DNA of 64,000 nt from Azospirillum thermophilum (GCF_003130795.1 NZ_CP029352.1:1280001-1344000), one strand, 5' to 3'. Shown: positions 22,937-36,338, counted from the first letter of the stretch. The notes: a model not told the origin generated them from the letters alone. A program made the numbers and translations.

Positions 22937-23755
22937 TCACCCCTTCGCCAGCAGGTCGCGGATGGCGTTGACCAGCGGCTTCATGTGGAAGGAGGACTCC
23001 GGTGCCACGGCGACGGTGCCGCCGGCCGCCTCCACGGCCTCCGCCACCACAGGCCCCACCGCGGCGATGCGGGTGCGGGCGAGGCCCTCGCGGAAGGCGT
23101 CGGCGAGGCCGCGGGATTCGGCCACCTCCTGCAGGCGGCGCACCTGGGGCGAGGCGGTGAAGGCGACGAAGTCGATACGGCCCGCCGCCATGTCGCGGAT
23201 GGCGCTCTCCACCGCCCCGGTCTCCGAATCGTTGGCGTAGCGGTAGGGGGTGACGGCGACCGGCACGCCGCCGCGCGCCCGCACCGCCTCCAGCAGCAGG
23301 TCGTTGGGGTTGCCGGGGTAGAGCTGGACGCCGACGGTGCGGCCCGACAGATCCTCGTCGGCCAGCGCCGCGACCACGCCCTCGCTGGTCGGGGCCGGGG
23401 CGGTCCTGTAGGGAGACAGGCCGATCTCGCGCAGGGCCTTCACCGGCTTCGGGCCGCGCACGACGATGCGCAGCCGGCCGAGCGCCGCCACCGTCTCCGC
23501 CTCCAGCCCGGCGGCGCGCGCCACCGTCCTCAGGCGGCGCAGCCCCTCGCCGGTCAGCAGGATCAGGTCATGGAATTCCCCGGCGACCAGCCGCTTCAGC
23601 CAGTCGACCGCCGGGGCGGGGTCGTCGAGATCGAGGATCCGGACCAGCGGGCAGCGGACCGTCTCAGCCCCGTGCTGCTCCAGCATGCCTGCGAAGAGGT
23701 CGAGGTCCCGGCTTTCCGGAACCAGGATGCGCCGCCCCGCCAGATCACCGCCCAT
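22937..23755 (-). CDS. hemD: Uroporphyrinogen-III synthase family protein
   Basis: The product has 272 residues and the two-lobed HemD fold pattern: GRRILVPESRD at the start, TGEGLRRL and PTSEGVVAAL in the middle, and DFVAFTASPQVRRLQEVAE and RIAAVGPVVAEAVEAAGG in the second half. HemD closes hydroxymethylbilane to uroporphyrinogen III in heme and cobalamin synthesis. No other heme gene is nearby, so it may be a second, specialised copy, and the gene symbol is tentative. GGAAGGGGG lies about 8 bases before the ATG at 23755. Confidence 0.75.
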   Translation of the reverse strand: MGGDLAGRRILVPESRDLDLFAGMLEQHGAETVRCPLVRILDLDDPAPAVDWLKRLVAGEFHDLILLTGEGLRRLRTVARAAGLEAETVAALGRLRIVVRGPKPVKALREIGLSPYRTAPAPTSEGVVAALADEDLSGRTVGVQLYPGNPNDLLLEAVRARGGVPVAVTPYRYANDSETGAVESAIRDMAAGRIDFVAFTASPQVRRLQEVAESRGLADAFREGLARTRIAAVGPVVAEAVEAAGGTVAVAPESSFHMKPLVNAIRDLLAKG

Positions 23756-23826
23756 GTCGCCCGCCCCCTTCCGTTGCACCGCAACAGCCTAACAGCGATG
23801 GCCGGACGGCGGTAGCGGCAGGACCG

Positions 23827-24453
23827 TCAGGCAGCGGCGCGGCGGCAGTGCAGCAGGCTGAACAGGCCGAAGGGCGGCACCGTCTCGATCGACTCGACCT
23901 TGAGGCGGGAGCCGTCGAGCAGCGTGTCCAGCGTGAAGTCCGGCCGCCAGCCCAGCTTCTTCGACAAGGGCGCCAGCCACTCCTCGACCATGCGGCGGAT
24001 GCCCGGGCGGGGAGCGGCGAAATGGTTGACGATGACGATGTCGCCGCCCGGCTTGCACACCCGCTCCAGCTCGGCCATCGTGCCGGCCGGATCGGGCACC
24101 ACGGTCATCACGTACATCGCCACCACCACGTCGAAGCTGCCGTCGGCGAAGGCCAGCCTGCCGGCGTCCATCTCCAGCAGCCCGTCGACATGGGTCAGCC
24201 CCTCGCGCTCCACCCGCTCCTTGGCGACGCGCAGCATGTCGGTGGACAGGTCGATGCCGACCACCCGGTTGTCCCGGCGATAGTCGGAGAGGGACAGGCC
24301 GGTGCCCACCCCGACCTCCAGGATGCGCAGGCCGCCGCGCCGGTTCAGCCAGGCGACCGTGGCGTTGCGCCCCGCCCCCAGCAGCACGCCGAAGACGCGG
24401 TCATAGATGCGGGCATAGCGGCGGTAGGCGGCGCGGATGGATTCGGCGTCCAT
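23827..24453 (-). CDS. pmtA: SAM-dependent methyltransferase, probably phosphatidylethanolamine N-methyltransferase
   Basis: The product has 208 residues, a class I methyltransferase with motif I ILEVGVGTGLSLSDY (about 43-57), an acidic VVGIDLSTDML loop, and later FDVVVAMYVMTVVPDP and PGGDIVIVNHF. Sequence and size match the Rhodobacter-type PmtA, which methylates phosphatidylethanolamine three times to phosphatidylcholine. A related small-molecule methyltransferase cannot be excluded. It is 71 bases downstream of dctB's divergent region and upstream of hemD on the same strand; GGGAG precedes the ATG. Confidence 0.75.
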   Translation of the reverse strand: MDAESIRAAYRRYARIYDRVFGVLLGAGRNATVAWLNRRGGLRILEVGVGTGLSLSDYRRDNRVVGIDLSTDMLRVAKERVEREGLTHVDGLLEMDAGRLAFADGSFDVVVAMYVMTVVPDPAGTMAELERVCKPGGDIVIVNHFAAPRPGIRRMVEEWLAPLSKKLGWRPDFTLDTLLDGSRLKVESIETVPPFGLFSLLHCRRAAA

Positions 24454-24631
24454 GACGGGGGCTCCCAGGGATGGAACGGACCAGGTTCGGGGCTGCCGGT
24501 ACGAAACGGCAAGGTTCGGGCCGGCGACGCGACCATAACCGTCATCGTCGCGTCATGAAAGTGCAGCGAAGGTCGCAAGCTCGGGCGCGGCACTCTGGAC
24601 AGACGGCGGCCCGCCATCCCATAGAGGGGCC

Positions 24632-26462
24632 ATGACCCGCCCCCTGCCCGGACTGGATGCCCGCAACCTCCGCCGAACCGGCCTCGTCGCCGTCGCCCTG
24701 ACGCTCGTGGTGGCCGCCACCGCCTGGGGCACCTACCGGCTGGCCGAGGCGCAGGCGCGCGGCGGGCTGATCGTCAACGGCGACCAGCGGCTCGGCCTCT
24801 ATGCCAGCTCCATCCGCAACGCGGTCGGGCGCTACGACTACCTGCCCTTCCTGCTGGCCCGCGACAAGGACGTGCTGGCCCTTCTGGCCGGGCCGGACGA
24901 GGCGAGGCGCGACGCCGTCAACCGCCAGCTCGAAGAGGCGAACGCCGCGGCGGGATCGGCCGCCCTGTACGTCACCGACCGCGAGGGGCTGGCGCTGGCG
25001 TCGAGCAACTGGCGCGATCCGGCGGTCAGCTTCGTCGGCTACCACTACGCTTTCCGCCCCTACTTCCAGCAGGCGGTGCGGGACGGCAGCGGGCGCTATT
25101 TCGGCATCGGCGTCACCACGGGCACCCCCGGCTATTTCCTGTCCCATGCCGCCCGCGCCACCTCGGGACCGGACAGGCCCGGCGGCGACCTGGCCGGTGT
25201 CGCGGTGGTGAAGATCGACCTGGAGCCGCTGCAGCGCGACTGGGCGGCCGGCGGCGAGCGGGTGCTGGTGTCCGATGGGAACGGCATCGTCTTCCTGGCG
25301 AGCCATGCGGAGTGGAAGTACCGCACGCTGGAACCGATCCCGCCCGACGTCCGCGCCCGGCTGGAGGAGACGCGCCAGTACGACCGCACGGCCATCGAGC
25401 CGCTGGGCCTGACCGACCGGGGGGAGATGCCGGGGCCGGAGGGCCGGACGGTGCGGCTGGTCAGCCTGCCCGGCCCGCGCGGCGAGCCGCAGGCCTTCGT
25501 CATGCAGGCGATGGAGCTGCCGGAGTTCGGCTGGACCATCCGCTTCCTGTCGGACCTGGAGCCGGTGCGCGCACAGGCGGCGGACGCCGCCATGCTGGCG
25601 TCGGCGCTGGTCCTGCTGCTGGCCGCCGGGCTGCTGCTGGCCCACCAGCGCAACCAGACGCTCCGCCTGCAGCGCGAGGCGCGCGAGGCCCTGGAGCAGC
25701 GGGTGGAGGAGCGCACCCGCGAACTGGTCGAGGCCAACCGCTTCCTGCGCGAGGCGCAGGAGGAGCTGGTGCAGGCCGGCAAGCTCGCGGCCCTCGGCCA
25801 GATGTCGGCGGCGCTGGCGCACGAGATCAACCAGCCGCTCGCCGCCATCCGCACCTTCGCCGCCTCCACCCGCATCCTGGCGGAGCGCGGGGAGACCGCC
25901 ATGGTGCAGGACAATCTCGCGATGATCGGCGATCTGGCGGAGCGGATGGCGGTGATCTCCGGCCACCTGAAGGAGTTCGCCCGCAAGGGGCCGGCGCGCG
26001 TCGAGGCGGTGCCGGTCGGCCGCGTGCTCGACCGGGCGCTCCTGCTGCTCGGGCCGCGGCTGCGCGAGCAGGGGATCGAGCTGGTGCGCGCGGTCCCGGA
26101 CGAGGCGGTGGTGCGCGGCGACGCGGTCCGGCTGGAGCAGGTCTTCGTCAACCTGCTGCGCAACGCCGCCGACGCCATGGCCGGGGCGGAGGTTCGGCGC
26201 CTGAGCCTGTCGGCCTCCCGCCAGGGCGGGGCCCAAACTGGCATGTGGGAAATCCGCGTCGCCGACACCGGCACCGGCATCGCCGAGGCGGACCAGTACC
26301 GCCTGTTCGACCCCTTCTTCACCACCAAGGAGGTGGGCGAGGGGCTGGGCCTCGGCCTGTCGCTGTCCTACGGTATCGTGCGCGACTTCGACGGCAGCCT
26401 GCGGGCGGAGAACAATCCCGACGGCGGCGCCACCTTCGTCGTCCTTCTGCCGGAGGCCTCCC

Positions 26463-26470
<8 letters not shown>
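24632..26470 (+). CDS. dctB: C4-dicarboxylate-type sensor histidine kinase DctB
   Basis: The product has 612 residues: membrane helix (about 17-35), periplasmic double-Cache sensor (FVGYHYAFRPYFQQAV and GRYFGIGVTTGTPGYFLS), second membrane helix (about 312-333), a coiled-coil with EQRVEERTRELVEANRFL, HisKA H-box ALAHEINQPLAAIRTF near 395, and HATPase (NLLRNAADAM, GEGLGLGLSLSYGIV). The periplasmic motif is typical of DctB, which senses succinate, fumarate or malate. It overlaps dctD by 8 bases. The transporter dctA/dctPQM is not in the window, so another ligand of the same class remains possible. Confidence 0.88.
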
Positions 26471-27836
<1,366 letters not shown>

Positions 27837-27840
27837 GCCC

Positions 27841-27910
27841 CGCCGCCTGTGGCGGCGCCGGCCCCCGCCGCCTGTGGCGGCACCGACTTCCGCCGCCTAT
27901 GGCGGCACCG
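27841..27910. repeat. Three tandem 25-bp hairpin repeats between dctD and comEC
   Basis: Units of 20 bases (CGCCGCCTGTGGCGGCGCCG and two variants) start at 27841, 27866 and 27891, exactly 25 bases apart, separated by 5-base spacers. Each contains the palindrome GCCGCC-TrT-GGCGGC. The third copy overlaps the comEC stop. They could act as a bidirectional transcription block or REP-like element. There is no T-run. Confidence 0.8.
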
Positions 27911-30074
27911 GCAGACCGGTCCAGGGACGGTCGCCGCGCAGGCCGCGGACGCTGTCCAGCCGGATGCCGCCGGGGTCCAGAAAGATCGCCTGGGCGCCTT
28001 CCCGCCGCAGCCGCCAGCGGTCGACCACCAGCGGGGCGCGGCAGCCGCGGGCGGGCTGGGCGACGATCACCAGATCGGCGGCGGCACAGTCCTCCGGCAG
28101 CGCGTCCGGCGCGCGCAGCAGGGCCACCGTCCGGCCGTTCAGCCGGTAGAGGCAGCCCAGCGCATCGCAGCGCAGCCGCCCGCCGGCCGCCGTGCCGACC
28201 TCCGGCCAGGGCTCGTCCGGTTCGCGTGCCCCGTCGCGGCGCAGCCACGTGTCGGCGACCCGCCCCTCGCTGTCGCGCGACAGGCTCAACCGGCCATCCG
28301 GCCCGCGCGCCGCCATCAGCCGGCCGTCGACCGACACCAGCAGATCGGGCCGCGCGACCAGGGCCGGGCTGGCGAGGCCGGCGACGATGGCGACCAGCCC
28401 CCACCAGCGCCAGCGCCGCGTCCAGGCGCACAGCCAGATGCCGCCCGACACCACCGCGGCGAAGCCGGCGGCCGGCATGGCGGGGACCAGCAGCGCCGCC
28501 CCCGGCAGCGAGCCGAAGAATTCGGCCGTGGCGATGATCCCCCGCACGCCCCAGTTCATCGCCACCAGCGCCGGCCCCTCCACGCCGAACGGCAGCAGGG
28601 CGTAGCTGACGAGGCTCCAGGGCATCACCCAGAAGGAGGTCAGCGGGATGGCGATCATGTTGGACAGCACGCCGTAGAAGGCGATCTGCTGGAAATGGAA
28701 GAGCGAGAAGGGGGTCGTCGCCGCCGTGGCGATCACGCTGGTCAGCATGATGCCGCCGACATAGAAGAGCGCCTGCCCGATCCACCCCAGCCCCTGGCGC
28801 AGCTCCGCCAGGGGCGCCCCGACCCGCTCGTAGACGGCGATCAGCGCCACGACGGCGGCGAAGGACATCTGGAAGCTCGGTCCCAGCATGCCTTCCGGGT
28901 CGGTGGCGATGGTGACGACCGCCGCGAAGGCGACGAGCCGCATGCTGAGCGGGTCGCGGTCGGCGATGATCGCCACCATGACGAGGCCGGTCATCAGCAC
29001 CGACCGCAGGGTCGGCAGCGGTGCCCCCACCAGCATCGTATAGGCCAGCGCCGAAAGGATACCGGACAGCGCCGCGATCTTCTTGATCGGCCAGCGCAGC
29101 GCCACGAAGGGCACCAGCGCCAGCAGCGCCCGCACGAGGTGGTAGAGGATGCCGGCGGCGATGCCGACATGCAGGCCGGAGATCGACAGGAGATGGGCGA
29201 GGCCGCTGTTGCGGAAGGCCTCCATGGTCGGCTCGGGGATCGCGGCCTCCTCGCCGTTCAGCAGTGCGGCGGTGACGCCGGCCTCCGCCGGATCGGGGAT
29301 CGTCTCCGCCACCCGCCGCGCGATGTAGGCGCGGGCCGTCTCGAAGGCGATGGAGACCGCCCGCCAGCCGCCGGGCGGCGGCGCCTCCACCAGTTCCGGC
29401 CGGCTGGTCGAGAAGCCGACGCCGCCCAGCCCCATGAAGAAGGCGCGGCGCTGGAAGTCGAAGGCGCCGGGCTCGGCCGGCGGTGCCGGCGGCGACAGGC
29501 TGGTGCGCAGGCGGATCACCGTGCCGGGCTGCGGCGGCGGATGGCGGCCGGTGATGCGGATGCGCACCGCCCCCGGCGTCTCCGCCGGTTTCAGACGGTC
29601 CACCACCGGATCGGCCAGCGTCACCCGCACCGCGTCCGGCTGCCGCTCCACCGCCATCACCCGGCCGGTCACCGTCACGAAGCCGAGGTCGCGGGTCAGC
29701 ATCGGCCGCTCCACCAGGACCGTGCGCAGCGCCGCGAGCGCGAAGCCGCCGGCCACGGCGACGAGCAGCATCAGCCCGGCCAGCGCCGCCGGCCGGCTCC
29801 GCAGCAGGATCATCAGCAGCGCGGGCACGCCGACCGTCGCCATGGAGGCCCAGCCCGGCGGCTCCGCCGGCAGGGCGAAATAGAGGGCGACCCCGCCGCC
29901 GAGCCCGACCGGCAGCCACAGGATCCAGCGGTCGCGGTCCGCCTCCAGTTCCCGGCCCAGCCGGGACCAGCCGGCGGCCAATGCGCAAAGAACAGGGCCG
30001 AAGGGCGAATCCTTCGCGTGCGCCGCACCGGCGGGCGGGCTATCCTCCGGATCGCTGGCGAGGCCTTCCGTCAC
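27897..30074 (-). CDS. comEC: ComEC/Rec2-family membrane protein
   Basis: The product has about 725 residues from a GTG start: an N-terminal pair of membrane helices, a DUF4131-type domain ([19 protein letters not shown]), and the multi-helix Competence domain ([20 protein letters not shown]). The C-terminal metallo-beta-lactamase-like part lacks the usual HxHxDH motif, as is common in alphaproteobacterial ComEC. ComEC forms the inner-membrane channel for single-stranded DNA uptake. The frame is open far upstream of 30074; this GTG is chosen because it is the first start beyond the conserved region that does not run into gltX. It is divergent from gltX with 99 bases between. Confidence 0.85.
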   Translation of the reverse strand: MTEGLASDPEDSPPAGAAHAKDSPFGPVLCALAAGWSRLGRELEADRDRWILWLPVGLGGGVALYFALPAEPPGWASMATVGVPALLMILLRSRPAALAGLMLLVAVAGGFALAALRTVLVERPMLTRDLGFVTVTGRVMAVERQPDAVRVTLADPVVDRLKPAETPGAVRIRITGRHPPPQPGTVIRLRTSLSPPAPPAEPGAFDFQRRAFFMGLGGVGFSTSRPELVEAPPPGGWRAVSIAFETARAYIARRVAETIPDPAEAGVTAALLNGEEAAIPEPTMEAFRNSGLAHLLSISGLHVGIAAGILYHLVRALLALVPFVALRWPIKKIAALSGILSALAYTMLVGAPLPTLRSVLMTGLVMVAIIADRDPLSMRLVAFAAVVTIATDPEGMLGPSFQMSFAAVVALIAVYERVGAPLAELRQGLGWIGQALFYVGGIMLTSVIATAATTPFSLFHFQQIAFYGVLSNMIAIPLTSFWVMPWSLVSYALLPFGVEGPALVAMNWGVRGIIATAEFFGSLPGAALLVPAMPAAGFAAVVSGGIWLCAWTRRWRWWGLVAIVAGLASPALVARPDLLVSVDGRLMAARGPDGRLSLSRDSEGRVADTWLRRDGAREPDEPWPEVGTAAGGRLRCDALGCLYRLNGRTVALLRAPDALPEDCAAADLVIVAQPARGCRAPLVVDRWRLRREGAQAIFLDPGGIRLDSVRGLRGDRPWTGLPVPP

Positions 30075-30173
30075 CGGACTGCCGAATCTGCGCGCATGGC
30101 CATCCCTTGGGCGCGATGGACGTGGTACACCTCGCCGCACTGTAGCAGCAGAGAACTCGGAATTGAGCAACCG

Positions 30174-31580
30174 ATGACCGTCGTCACCCGTTTCGCCCCG
30201 TCGCCCACCGGATTTCTCCATATCGGCGGCGCCCGCACCGCGCTGTTCAACTGGCTGTATGCCAAGCGGATGGGCGGCAAGTTCCTGCTGCGCATCGAAG
30301 ACACCGACCGGCAACGCTCGACCCAGGCGGCGGTCGACGCGATCCTCGACGGCCTGACCTGGCTCGGCCTCGACTGGGACGGCGAGGCGATCAGCCAGTT
30401 CGAGCGCAAGGACCGCCATGCCGAGGTGGCGCAGCAGATGCTGGCCGCCGGCAAGGCCTATTACTGCTACGCCAGCCCCGAGGAACTGGAGGAGATGCGC
30501 GCCGCCCAGAAGGCCGCCGGCCAGCCGGTGCGCTATGACGGCCGCTGGCGCGACCGCGACCCGTCGGAGGCGCCGGCCGGCGTCAAGCCGGTGATCCGCC
30601 TGAAGGCGCCGCAGACCGGCCAGACCGTGCTGCAGGACCGCGTCCAGGGCGAGGTCACGGTGCAGAACGCCCAGCTCGACGACCTGATCCTGCTGCGCGC
30701 CGACGGCACCCCGACCTATCTGCTGGCGGTGGTGGTGGACGACCACGACATGGGCGTGACCCACGTCGTACGCGGCGACGATCACCTGACCAACACCTTC
30801 CGCCAGATCCAGATCTTCAACGCCATGGGCTGGGACCTGCCGGAATTCGCCCACATTCCGCTGATCCACGGGCCGGACGGCGCCAAGCTGTCGAAGCGGC
30901 ACGGCGCGCTCGGCGTCGACGCCTACCGCGATATGGGCTACCTGCCGGAGGCCATCCGCAACTATCTGCTGCGGCTCGGCTGGGCGCACGGCGACGACGA
31001 GATCATCTCGACCGAACAGGCGATCGGCTGGTTCGACCTGGAGGGGATCGGCCGTTCGCCCTCGCGCTTCGACTTCGCCAAGCTCGACAACCTCAACGCC
31101 CACTACATGCGCGCGGCCGACGACGCCCGGCTGGTCGGGCTGATCGTGCCGCGTCTGGAAGCGGAGCTCGGCCGCAGCCTCGGCGATGCCGAACGCGACC
31201 TTTTGAAGCGGGCGATGAACGGGCTGAAGCAGCGCGCCCGCACCCTGGTCGACCTGGCGCAGAGCGCGCGCTTCTATGTCGCAGCCCGTCCGCTGCCGCT
31301 CGACGAAAAAGCGGCGGCCCTCCTGGACGAAAAGGGCCGGACCGTGTTGAAGCAGCTGGCGGAGCTGTTCGCCGCCGAGGCGGACTTCACGGCGGCGACG
31401 CTGGAGGCCCGGGTGCGCGGCCATGCCGAACAAAGCGGCGAGAAACTCGGCAAGCTGGCTCAGCCGCTGCGTGCGGCGCTCACCGGCTCGACCGTTTCGC
31501 CGCCGATCTTCGAGGTCGCGGAATTGTTGGGACGGGACGAAGTTCTGGCACGCATGAGTGATGCCGCAGGTGCAGCATAA
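30174..31580 (+). CDS. gltX: Glutamyl-tRNA synthetase
   Basis: The product has 468 residues. The class I signature is [15 protein letters not shown] (HIGH-like) near residue 10, and the KMSKS loop is [10 protein letters not shown] near 240. The anticodon-binding helical domain is complete to the end. It charges tRNA-Glu (and in alphaproteobacteria often tRNA-Gln before amidation) in the cytoplasm. The gltX-gltA order is conserved in many alphaproteobacteria. gltA has its own promoter, so they need not be co-transcribed. Confidence 0.96.
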   Translation: MTVVTRFAPSPTGFLHIGGARTALFNWLYAKRMGGKFLLRIEDTDRQRSTQAAVDAILDGLTWLGLDWDGEAISQFERKDRHAEVAQQMLAAGKAYYCYASPEELEEMRAAQKAAGQPVRYDGRWRDRDPSEAPAGVKPVIRLKAPQTGQTVLQDRVQGEVTVQNAQLDDLILLRADGTPTYLLAVVVDDHDMGVTHVVRGDDHLTNTFRQIQIFNAMGWDLPEFAHIPLIHGPDGAKLSKRHGALGVDAYRDMGYLPEAIRNYLLRLGWAHGDDEIISTEQAIGWFDLEGIGRSPSRFDFAKLDNLNAHYMRAADDARLVGLIVPRLEAELGRSLGDAERDLLKRAMNGLKQRARTLVDLAQSARFYVAARPLPLDEKAAALLDEKGRTVLKQLAELFAAEADFTAATLEARVRGHAEQSGEKLGKLAQPLRAALTGSTVSPPIFEVAELLGRDEVLARMSDAAGAA

Positions 31581-31596
31581 ACGTCATTTCCGTGCG

Positions 31597-31625
31597 TTGC
31601 CATCGGCCGGTCATAGGCCTATGCT
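31597..31625 (+). promoter_or_regulatory. Sigma-70 promoter of gltA
   Basis: TTGCCA (31597-31602), a 17-base spacer and TATGCT (31620-31625) give near-consensus spacing, about 55 bases upstream of the gltA ATG. AAGGA precedes the ATG by about 9 bases. It lies between gltX and gltA and would give independent expression of citrate synthase. Confidence 0.6.
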
Positions 31626-31680
31626 GCGCCGATCAAAAAGGGCGGCAAGCCCCAAACCTCAACGATAAGGACGTGCCGAG

Positions 31681-32995
<1,315 letters not shown>

Positions 32996-33003
<8 letters not shown>

Positions 33004-33199
33004 CCGGCCGACAGCCCATATCGGAATGGGCGGCTCCAATGGGGCCGCCCAGGGTCCGGCTGCGTACGTCGTTCCGGTCCGGCGGGTGCGAAATCGCCCG
33101 CCGGCCAACGACAACAAGGCCCCTCTCGGCTGGCGGCTGCGCCGCCTGCTCGTCTATCTGGTGATCCTGGCGCTGATCGTCGGCATCGTCTTCATCTAG
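32996..33199 (+). CDS. Small single-pass membrane protein
   Basis: The product has 67 residues from a GTG that overlaps the gltA stop by 8 bases, or 57 residues from the ATG at 33026. The N-terminal part is polar and Arg/Asn-rich; the last 18 residues are a strong hydrophobic helix ([17 protein letters not shown]) with almost no tail behind it, like a tail-anchored protein. I do not recognise a family. The overlap with gltA and the intact membrane segment support a real gene. Its stop overlaps the rhodanese stop on the other strand by 4 bases. Confidence 0.55.
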
Positions 33200-33621
33200 A
33201 CGGCATCCGCGAGACTGCCCGGCTCAGCCCCCTCGACGAAGGGGAGGCCCTCGTCGGCCCAGCCGGTCATGCCGCCGATCATCAGCTTCACCGGCCGCCC
33301 CAGCCTGGCGAGCCGCAGCGCTCCGCGGTCGGCACCATTGCAGTGCGGCCCGGCGCAGTAGACCACGAACAGCGTGTCCTCCGGCCACTCCGCCATGCGG
33401 TGGGCCGTCATCTTGCCGTGCGGCAGGTTGATCGCCCCCGGCACATGCGAGCGCGTGTAAAGCGCCGGCCCGCGCACGTCGAGCAGGACGAAATCGACAG
33501 CGCCGCTCCGCATCGCCTCGTGAACATCCCAGCAATCGGTTTCCAGCGACAGACGCCGGGCGAAATGTTCCGCCGCAAGGACGGACGGGGCGGCGGGGAT
33601 TTCCGAAACGAGGCTGGTCAT
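33196..33621 (-). CDS. Rhodanese-like sulfurtransferase domain protein
   Basis: The product has 141 residues and a single rhodanese domain (FVLLDVRGPALYTRSHVPGA; active-site cysteine in VYCAGPHCNGAD near residue 90; GGMTGWADEGLPF at the end). It probably moves sulfane sulfur or acts as a redox/sulfur sensor in the cytoplasm. GGAG lies 8 bases before the ATG at 33621. It is divergent from an FtrA-like AraC regulator, an arrangement seen in other proteobacteria, and that regulator probably controls it. Confidence 0.88.
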   Translation of the reverse strand: MTSLVSEIPAAPSVLAAEHFARRLSLETDCWDVHEAMRSGAVDFVLLDVRGPALYTRSHVPGAINLPHGKMTAHRMAEWPEDTLFVVYCAGPHCNGADRGALRLARLGRPVKLMIGGMTGWADEGLPFVEGAEPGSLADAV

Positions 33622-33714
33622 CGCATCTTCTCCAGGGCTTGGAATGACTGACCGAAGCCTGTCCGATCGGCAGGGCACTGGAAAGTGGCGCGATTGCCAT
33701 TTACCGTAAAGCCC

Positions 33715-34733
33715 ATGCCAAACACGCTGCCAGAGCCGCCCGTGAAGACACCGGCCACCGCTCCGCCCCGCCCTCTCCCCCGCCCTCTGGTCGTCGCCCT
33801 CGCCTATGACGGGCTCTGCACCTTCGAGTTCGGGGTGGCGGTCGAGGTGTTCGGCCTGCCGCGGCCCGAGCTGGGGCCGGACTGGTACCGCTTCGCCGTC
33901 TGCGCGCTCGATCCCGGCCCGCTGCGGATGACCGGCGGCGTGCAGCTCCTGGCCGACGGCGGGCTCGATCTGCTGGAGGAGGCGCAGACCATCGTCGTGC
34001 CCGGCTGGCGGGGCGCTGCCGAGCCGGTGCCCGAGGCGTTGACCGACGCCCTGTGCCGCGCCCACGCGCGGGGGCCCGGCTGCTGTCGATCTGTTCGGGG
34101 GTCTTCGTGCTGGCCGCCACCGGCCTGCTGAACGGCCGCAGGGCCACCACCCACTGGCGCTATACCGACACGCTGCGGCGTGCCTACCCGGCGATCCGGG
34201 TGGAGCCCGACGTGCTGTACGTCGACGAGGGCACCATCCTGACCTCGGCCGGCAGCGCCGCCGGCATCGACCTCTGCCTGCACCTGATCCGCCGCGACTA
34301 TGGGGCGGAGGCCGCCAACTCGGTGGCGCGGCGGCTGGTGGTGCAGCCGCACCGCGAGGGAGGACAGGCCCAGTTCATCGAGCGGCCGGTCCCGCCGGCA
34401 CGCGAAGGGGCGCGGCTCGGCCCCCTGCTCGACCATCTGCGCGGCACGCTGGACCAGGACCACACGCTGGCCACGCTGGCCGAGCGGTCGGGGATGAGCG
34501 TGCGTACCTTCCTGCGCCGCTTCCAGGCGCTGACCGGCACGACGCCGGGCGACTGGCTGCTGGCGGAGCGGCTGGCCCGCGCCAGGGAGTTGCTGGAACT
34601 CGGCCAGGTCTCGGTGGAGGAGGTGGCGACGCGTGTCGGATTCGGCTCCGCCGCGACGTTGCGCCACCACTTCCGCCAGCGGCTCGGCCTCAGCCCGGCG
34701 AGCTACCGGGCGCGGTTCCGCCGGGCCGGGTAG
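33715..34733 (+). CDS. ftrA: FtrA/GlxA-type AraC-family transcriptional regulator, frameshifted
   Basis: With one base restored the protein has about 339 residues: an N-terminal DJ-1/PfpI-like domain (VVALAYDGLCTFEFGVAVEV; nucleophile-elbow region LLSICSGVFVLAATGLL) and a C-terminal AraC helix-turn-helix pair (TLATLAERSGMSVRTFLRRF; VEEVATRVGFGSAATLRHHF). The frame breaks at the G/C run 34070-34077; adding one G joins RAHARG to ARLLSICSG. GlxA-type regulators sense small metabolites. It is divergent from the rhodanese gene, its likely target. The gene symbol follows the common annotation of this pair. Confidence 0.82.
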
Positions 34734-34739
34734 AGGCGA

Positions 34740-35135
34740 TCACTTCCGCTCGATCAGCTCGACCTTGTAGCCGTCCGGATCCTCGATGAAGGCGATGACG
34801 GTGGAGCCGTGCTTCATCGGGCCGGGCGCCCGCGGGATCTTCACGCCCTCCTTGGCCAGGGCCTCGCAGGTGCCATAGATGTCCGGCACGCCGATGGCGA
34901 TGTGGCCGTAGGCGGTGCCGATCTCGTAGGGCTCCTTCTGGTCCCAGTTGTGGGTCAGTTCCAGCACCGCGGTGTCCGACTCGTCGCCATAGCCGACGAA
35001 GGCGAGCGTGAAGCGGCCGCCCTCATAGTCGTTGCGGCGCAGCAGCTTCATGCCCAGCAGCCGGGTGTAGAAGTCGATGGACTTGTCGAGGTCCAGCACA
35101 CGCAGCATCGTGTGCAGAAGCCGGTATTCGCTCAT
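34740..35135 (-). CDS. gloA: Lactoylglutathione lyase (glyoxalase I)
   Basis: The product has 131 residues, the usual glyoxalase I length. Metal ligands are visible as His in LLHTMLRV, Glu in AVLELTHNW, His in YGHIAIGV and Glu in YKVELIER. It converts the methylglyoxal-glutathione adduct to S-lactoylglutathione. It is 18 bases upstream of the lpxB stop on the opposite reading order of the same strand and is the last gene of that minus-strand block. Confidence 0.95.
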   Translation of the reverse strand: MSEYRLLHTMLRVLDLDKSIDFYTRLLGMKLLRRNDYEGGRFTLAFVGYGDESDTAVLELTHNWDQKEPYEIGTAYGHIAIGVPDIYGTCEALAKEGVKIPRAPGPMKHGSTVIAFIEDPDGYKVELIERK

Positions 35136-35153
35136 GGTCTCTGTTCCCTTCGG

Positions 35154-36338
35154 TTATGGGCCGCCCGCTGTCCCATCCCGGTGCCGTTCGATGACGTCCA
35201 GGATGACACGGGCGGCGCGTTCGCTTGGCGGGGTGCCGCCCTGGCCGAGCCAGCCGGCAACCTCGGCCACCCCGTCGATCTGCGCCTGACGGGCAGCGGG
35301 ATCGTCGAGCAGCCGTCCCAGCTCGACCGCCAGTCTATCGGGCCGGCAGTCCTCCTGCAGCAGTTCCGGCACCAGCATCCGATCGAGCATCAGGTTCACG
35401 AGGTTGACGTACTTCACCCGGATCAGCCGGCGATAGAGCGCCACCGTCACCGGGTTCAGCCGATAGGCGACCACCGCGGGAAGCCGCGCCAGCGCCAGCT
35501 CCAGCGCCACGGTGCCGGAGGCCGCCAGCGCCACCTCCGCCGCGGCGAAGGCGTCGTACTTGGCCGGGTCGCCCTCGACAAGGATGGTGCGCAGCGGCCA
35601 GCCGGCAAGCTCGACCGCCACCCGGTCGCGCACCGTGGCGACCGTCGGCACGACGACGACCAGCGACTGGTGGGTGGAGGTCAGCCGCTCCAGCGTTTCC
35701 CGGAAGACCGGCAGGAGCCGCGTCACCTCGCCGCGCCGGCTGCCGGGCAGCACGGCGACCAGCCGGTCCCCCTCGGTCAGCCCGTGCTGCGCGCGGAAGC
35801 GGGCCGCATCGCCGGCGCCGGCGCCGCTTTCCACCACCGAATGGCCGACGAAGCTGCAGGGCAGCCCCTCCCGCTCGAAATAGGGCGGCTCGAAGGGCAG
35901 GATCGCCAGCAGATGGTCGTAGATGGCTGCGTATTTCGCCGCCCGCCTGGGCTTCCAGGCCCAGACGGTCGGGGCGACGTAATGGATCAGCGGAATGCCG
36001 GCACGGGCCGCCTTCACCTTCTTCGCCACCCGCAGGGTGAAGCCCGGCGAATCGATGCCGACCACCGCGTCGGGCCGGATCCTCAGGATTTCGGCGACCG
36101 TCTGGTCGATGCGGCGGATCAGGTTCGGCAAGTGGGGCAGCAGCTCGAAGATGCCGAACAGGGTCAGCTCGCCCATGGGGAAGAGGCTCTGCAGCCCCTC
36201 CGCCGCCATCTTCTCGCCGCCGATGCCGACGAAGCGGACGGACCCGCCGGTCAGCCGCTTGGCGGCCGCCATCAGCCGGGCGCCGAGTGCGTCGCCGGAC
36301 GGCTCGCCGGCGATCAGGAACAGGGTCGGGCCGCTCAT
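35154..36338 (-). CDS. lpxB: Lipid-A-disaccharide synthase
   Basis: The product has 394 residues and belongs to glycosyltransferase family 19: GEPSGDALGARLM at the N-terminus, FGIFELLPHLPNL, YVAPTVWAWKPRRA, VLPGSRRGEV and the AASGTVALELAL donor site. It joins UDP-diacylglucosamine and lipid X to make the lipid A disaccharide. Its ATG overlaps the lpxI stop by 4 bases, so lpxI and lpxB are translationally coupled. Confidence 0.95.
   Translation of the reverse strand: MSGPTLFLIAGEPSGDALGARLMAAAKRLTGGSVRFVGIGGEKMAAEGLQSLFPMGELTLFGIFELLPHLPNLIRRIDQTVAEILRIRPDAVVGIDSPGFTLRVAKKVKAARAGIPLIHYVAPTVWAWKPRRAAKYAAIYDHLLAILPFEPPYFEREGLPCSFVGHSVVESGAGAGDAARFRAQHGLTEGDRLVAVLPGSRRGEVTRLLPVFRETLERLTSTHQSLVVVVPTVATVRDRVAVELAGWPLRTILVEGDPAKYDAFAAAEVALAASGTVALELALARLPAVVAYRLNPVTVALYRRLIRVKYVNLVNLMLDRMLVPELLQEDCRPDRLAVELGRLLDDPAARQAQIDGVAEVAGWLGQGGTPPSERAARVILDVIERHRDGTAGGP

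Noticed and set aside
27841..27910. CRISPR array
   Set aside because: Only three units with 5-base spacers and strong internal palindromes; no cas genes.
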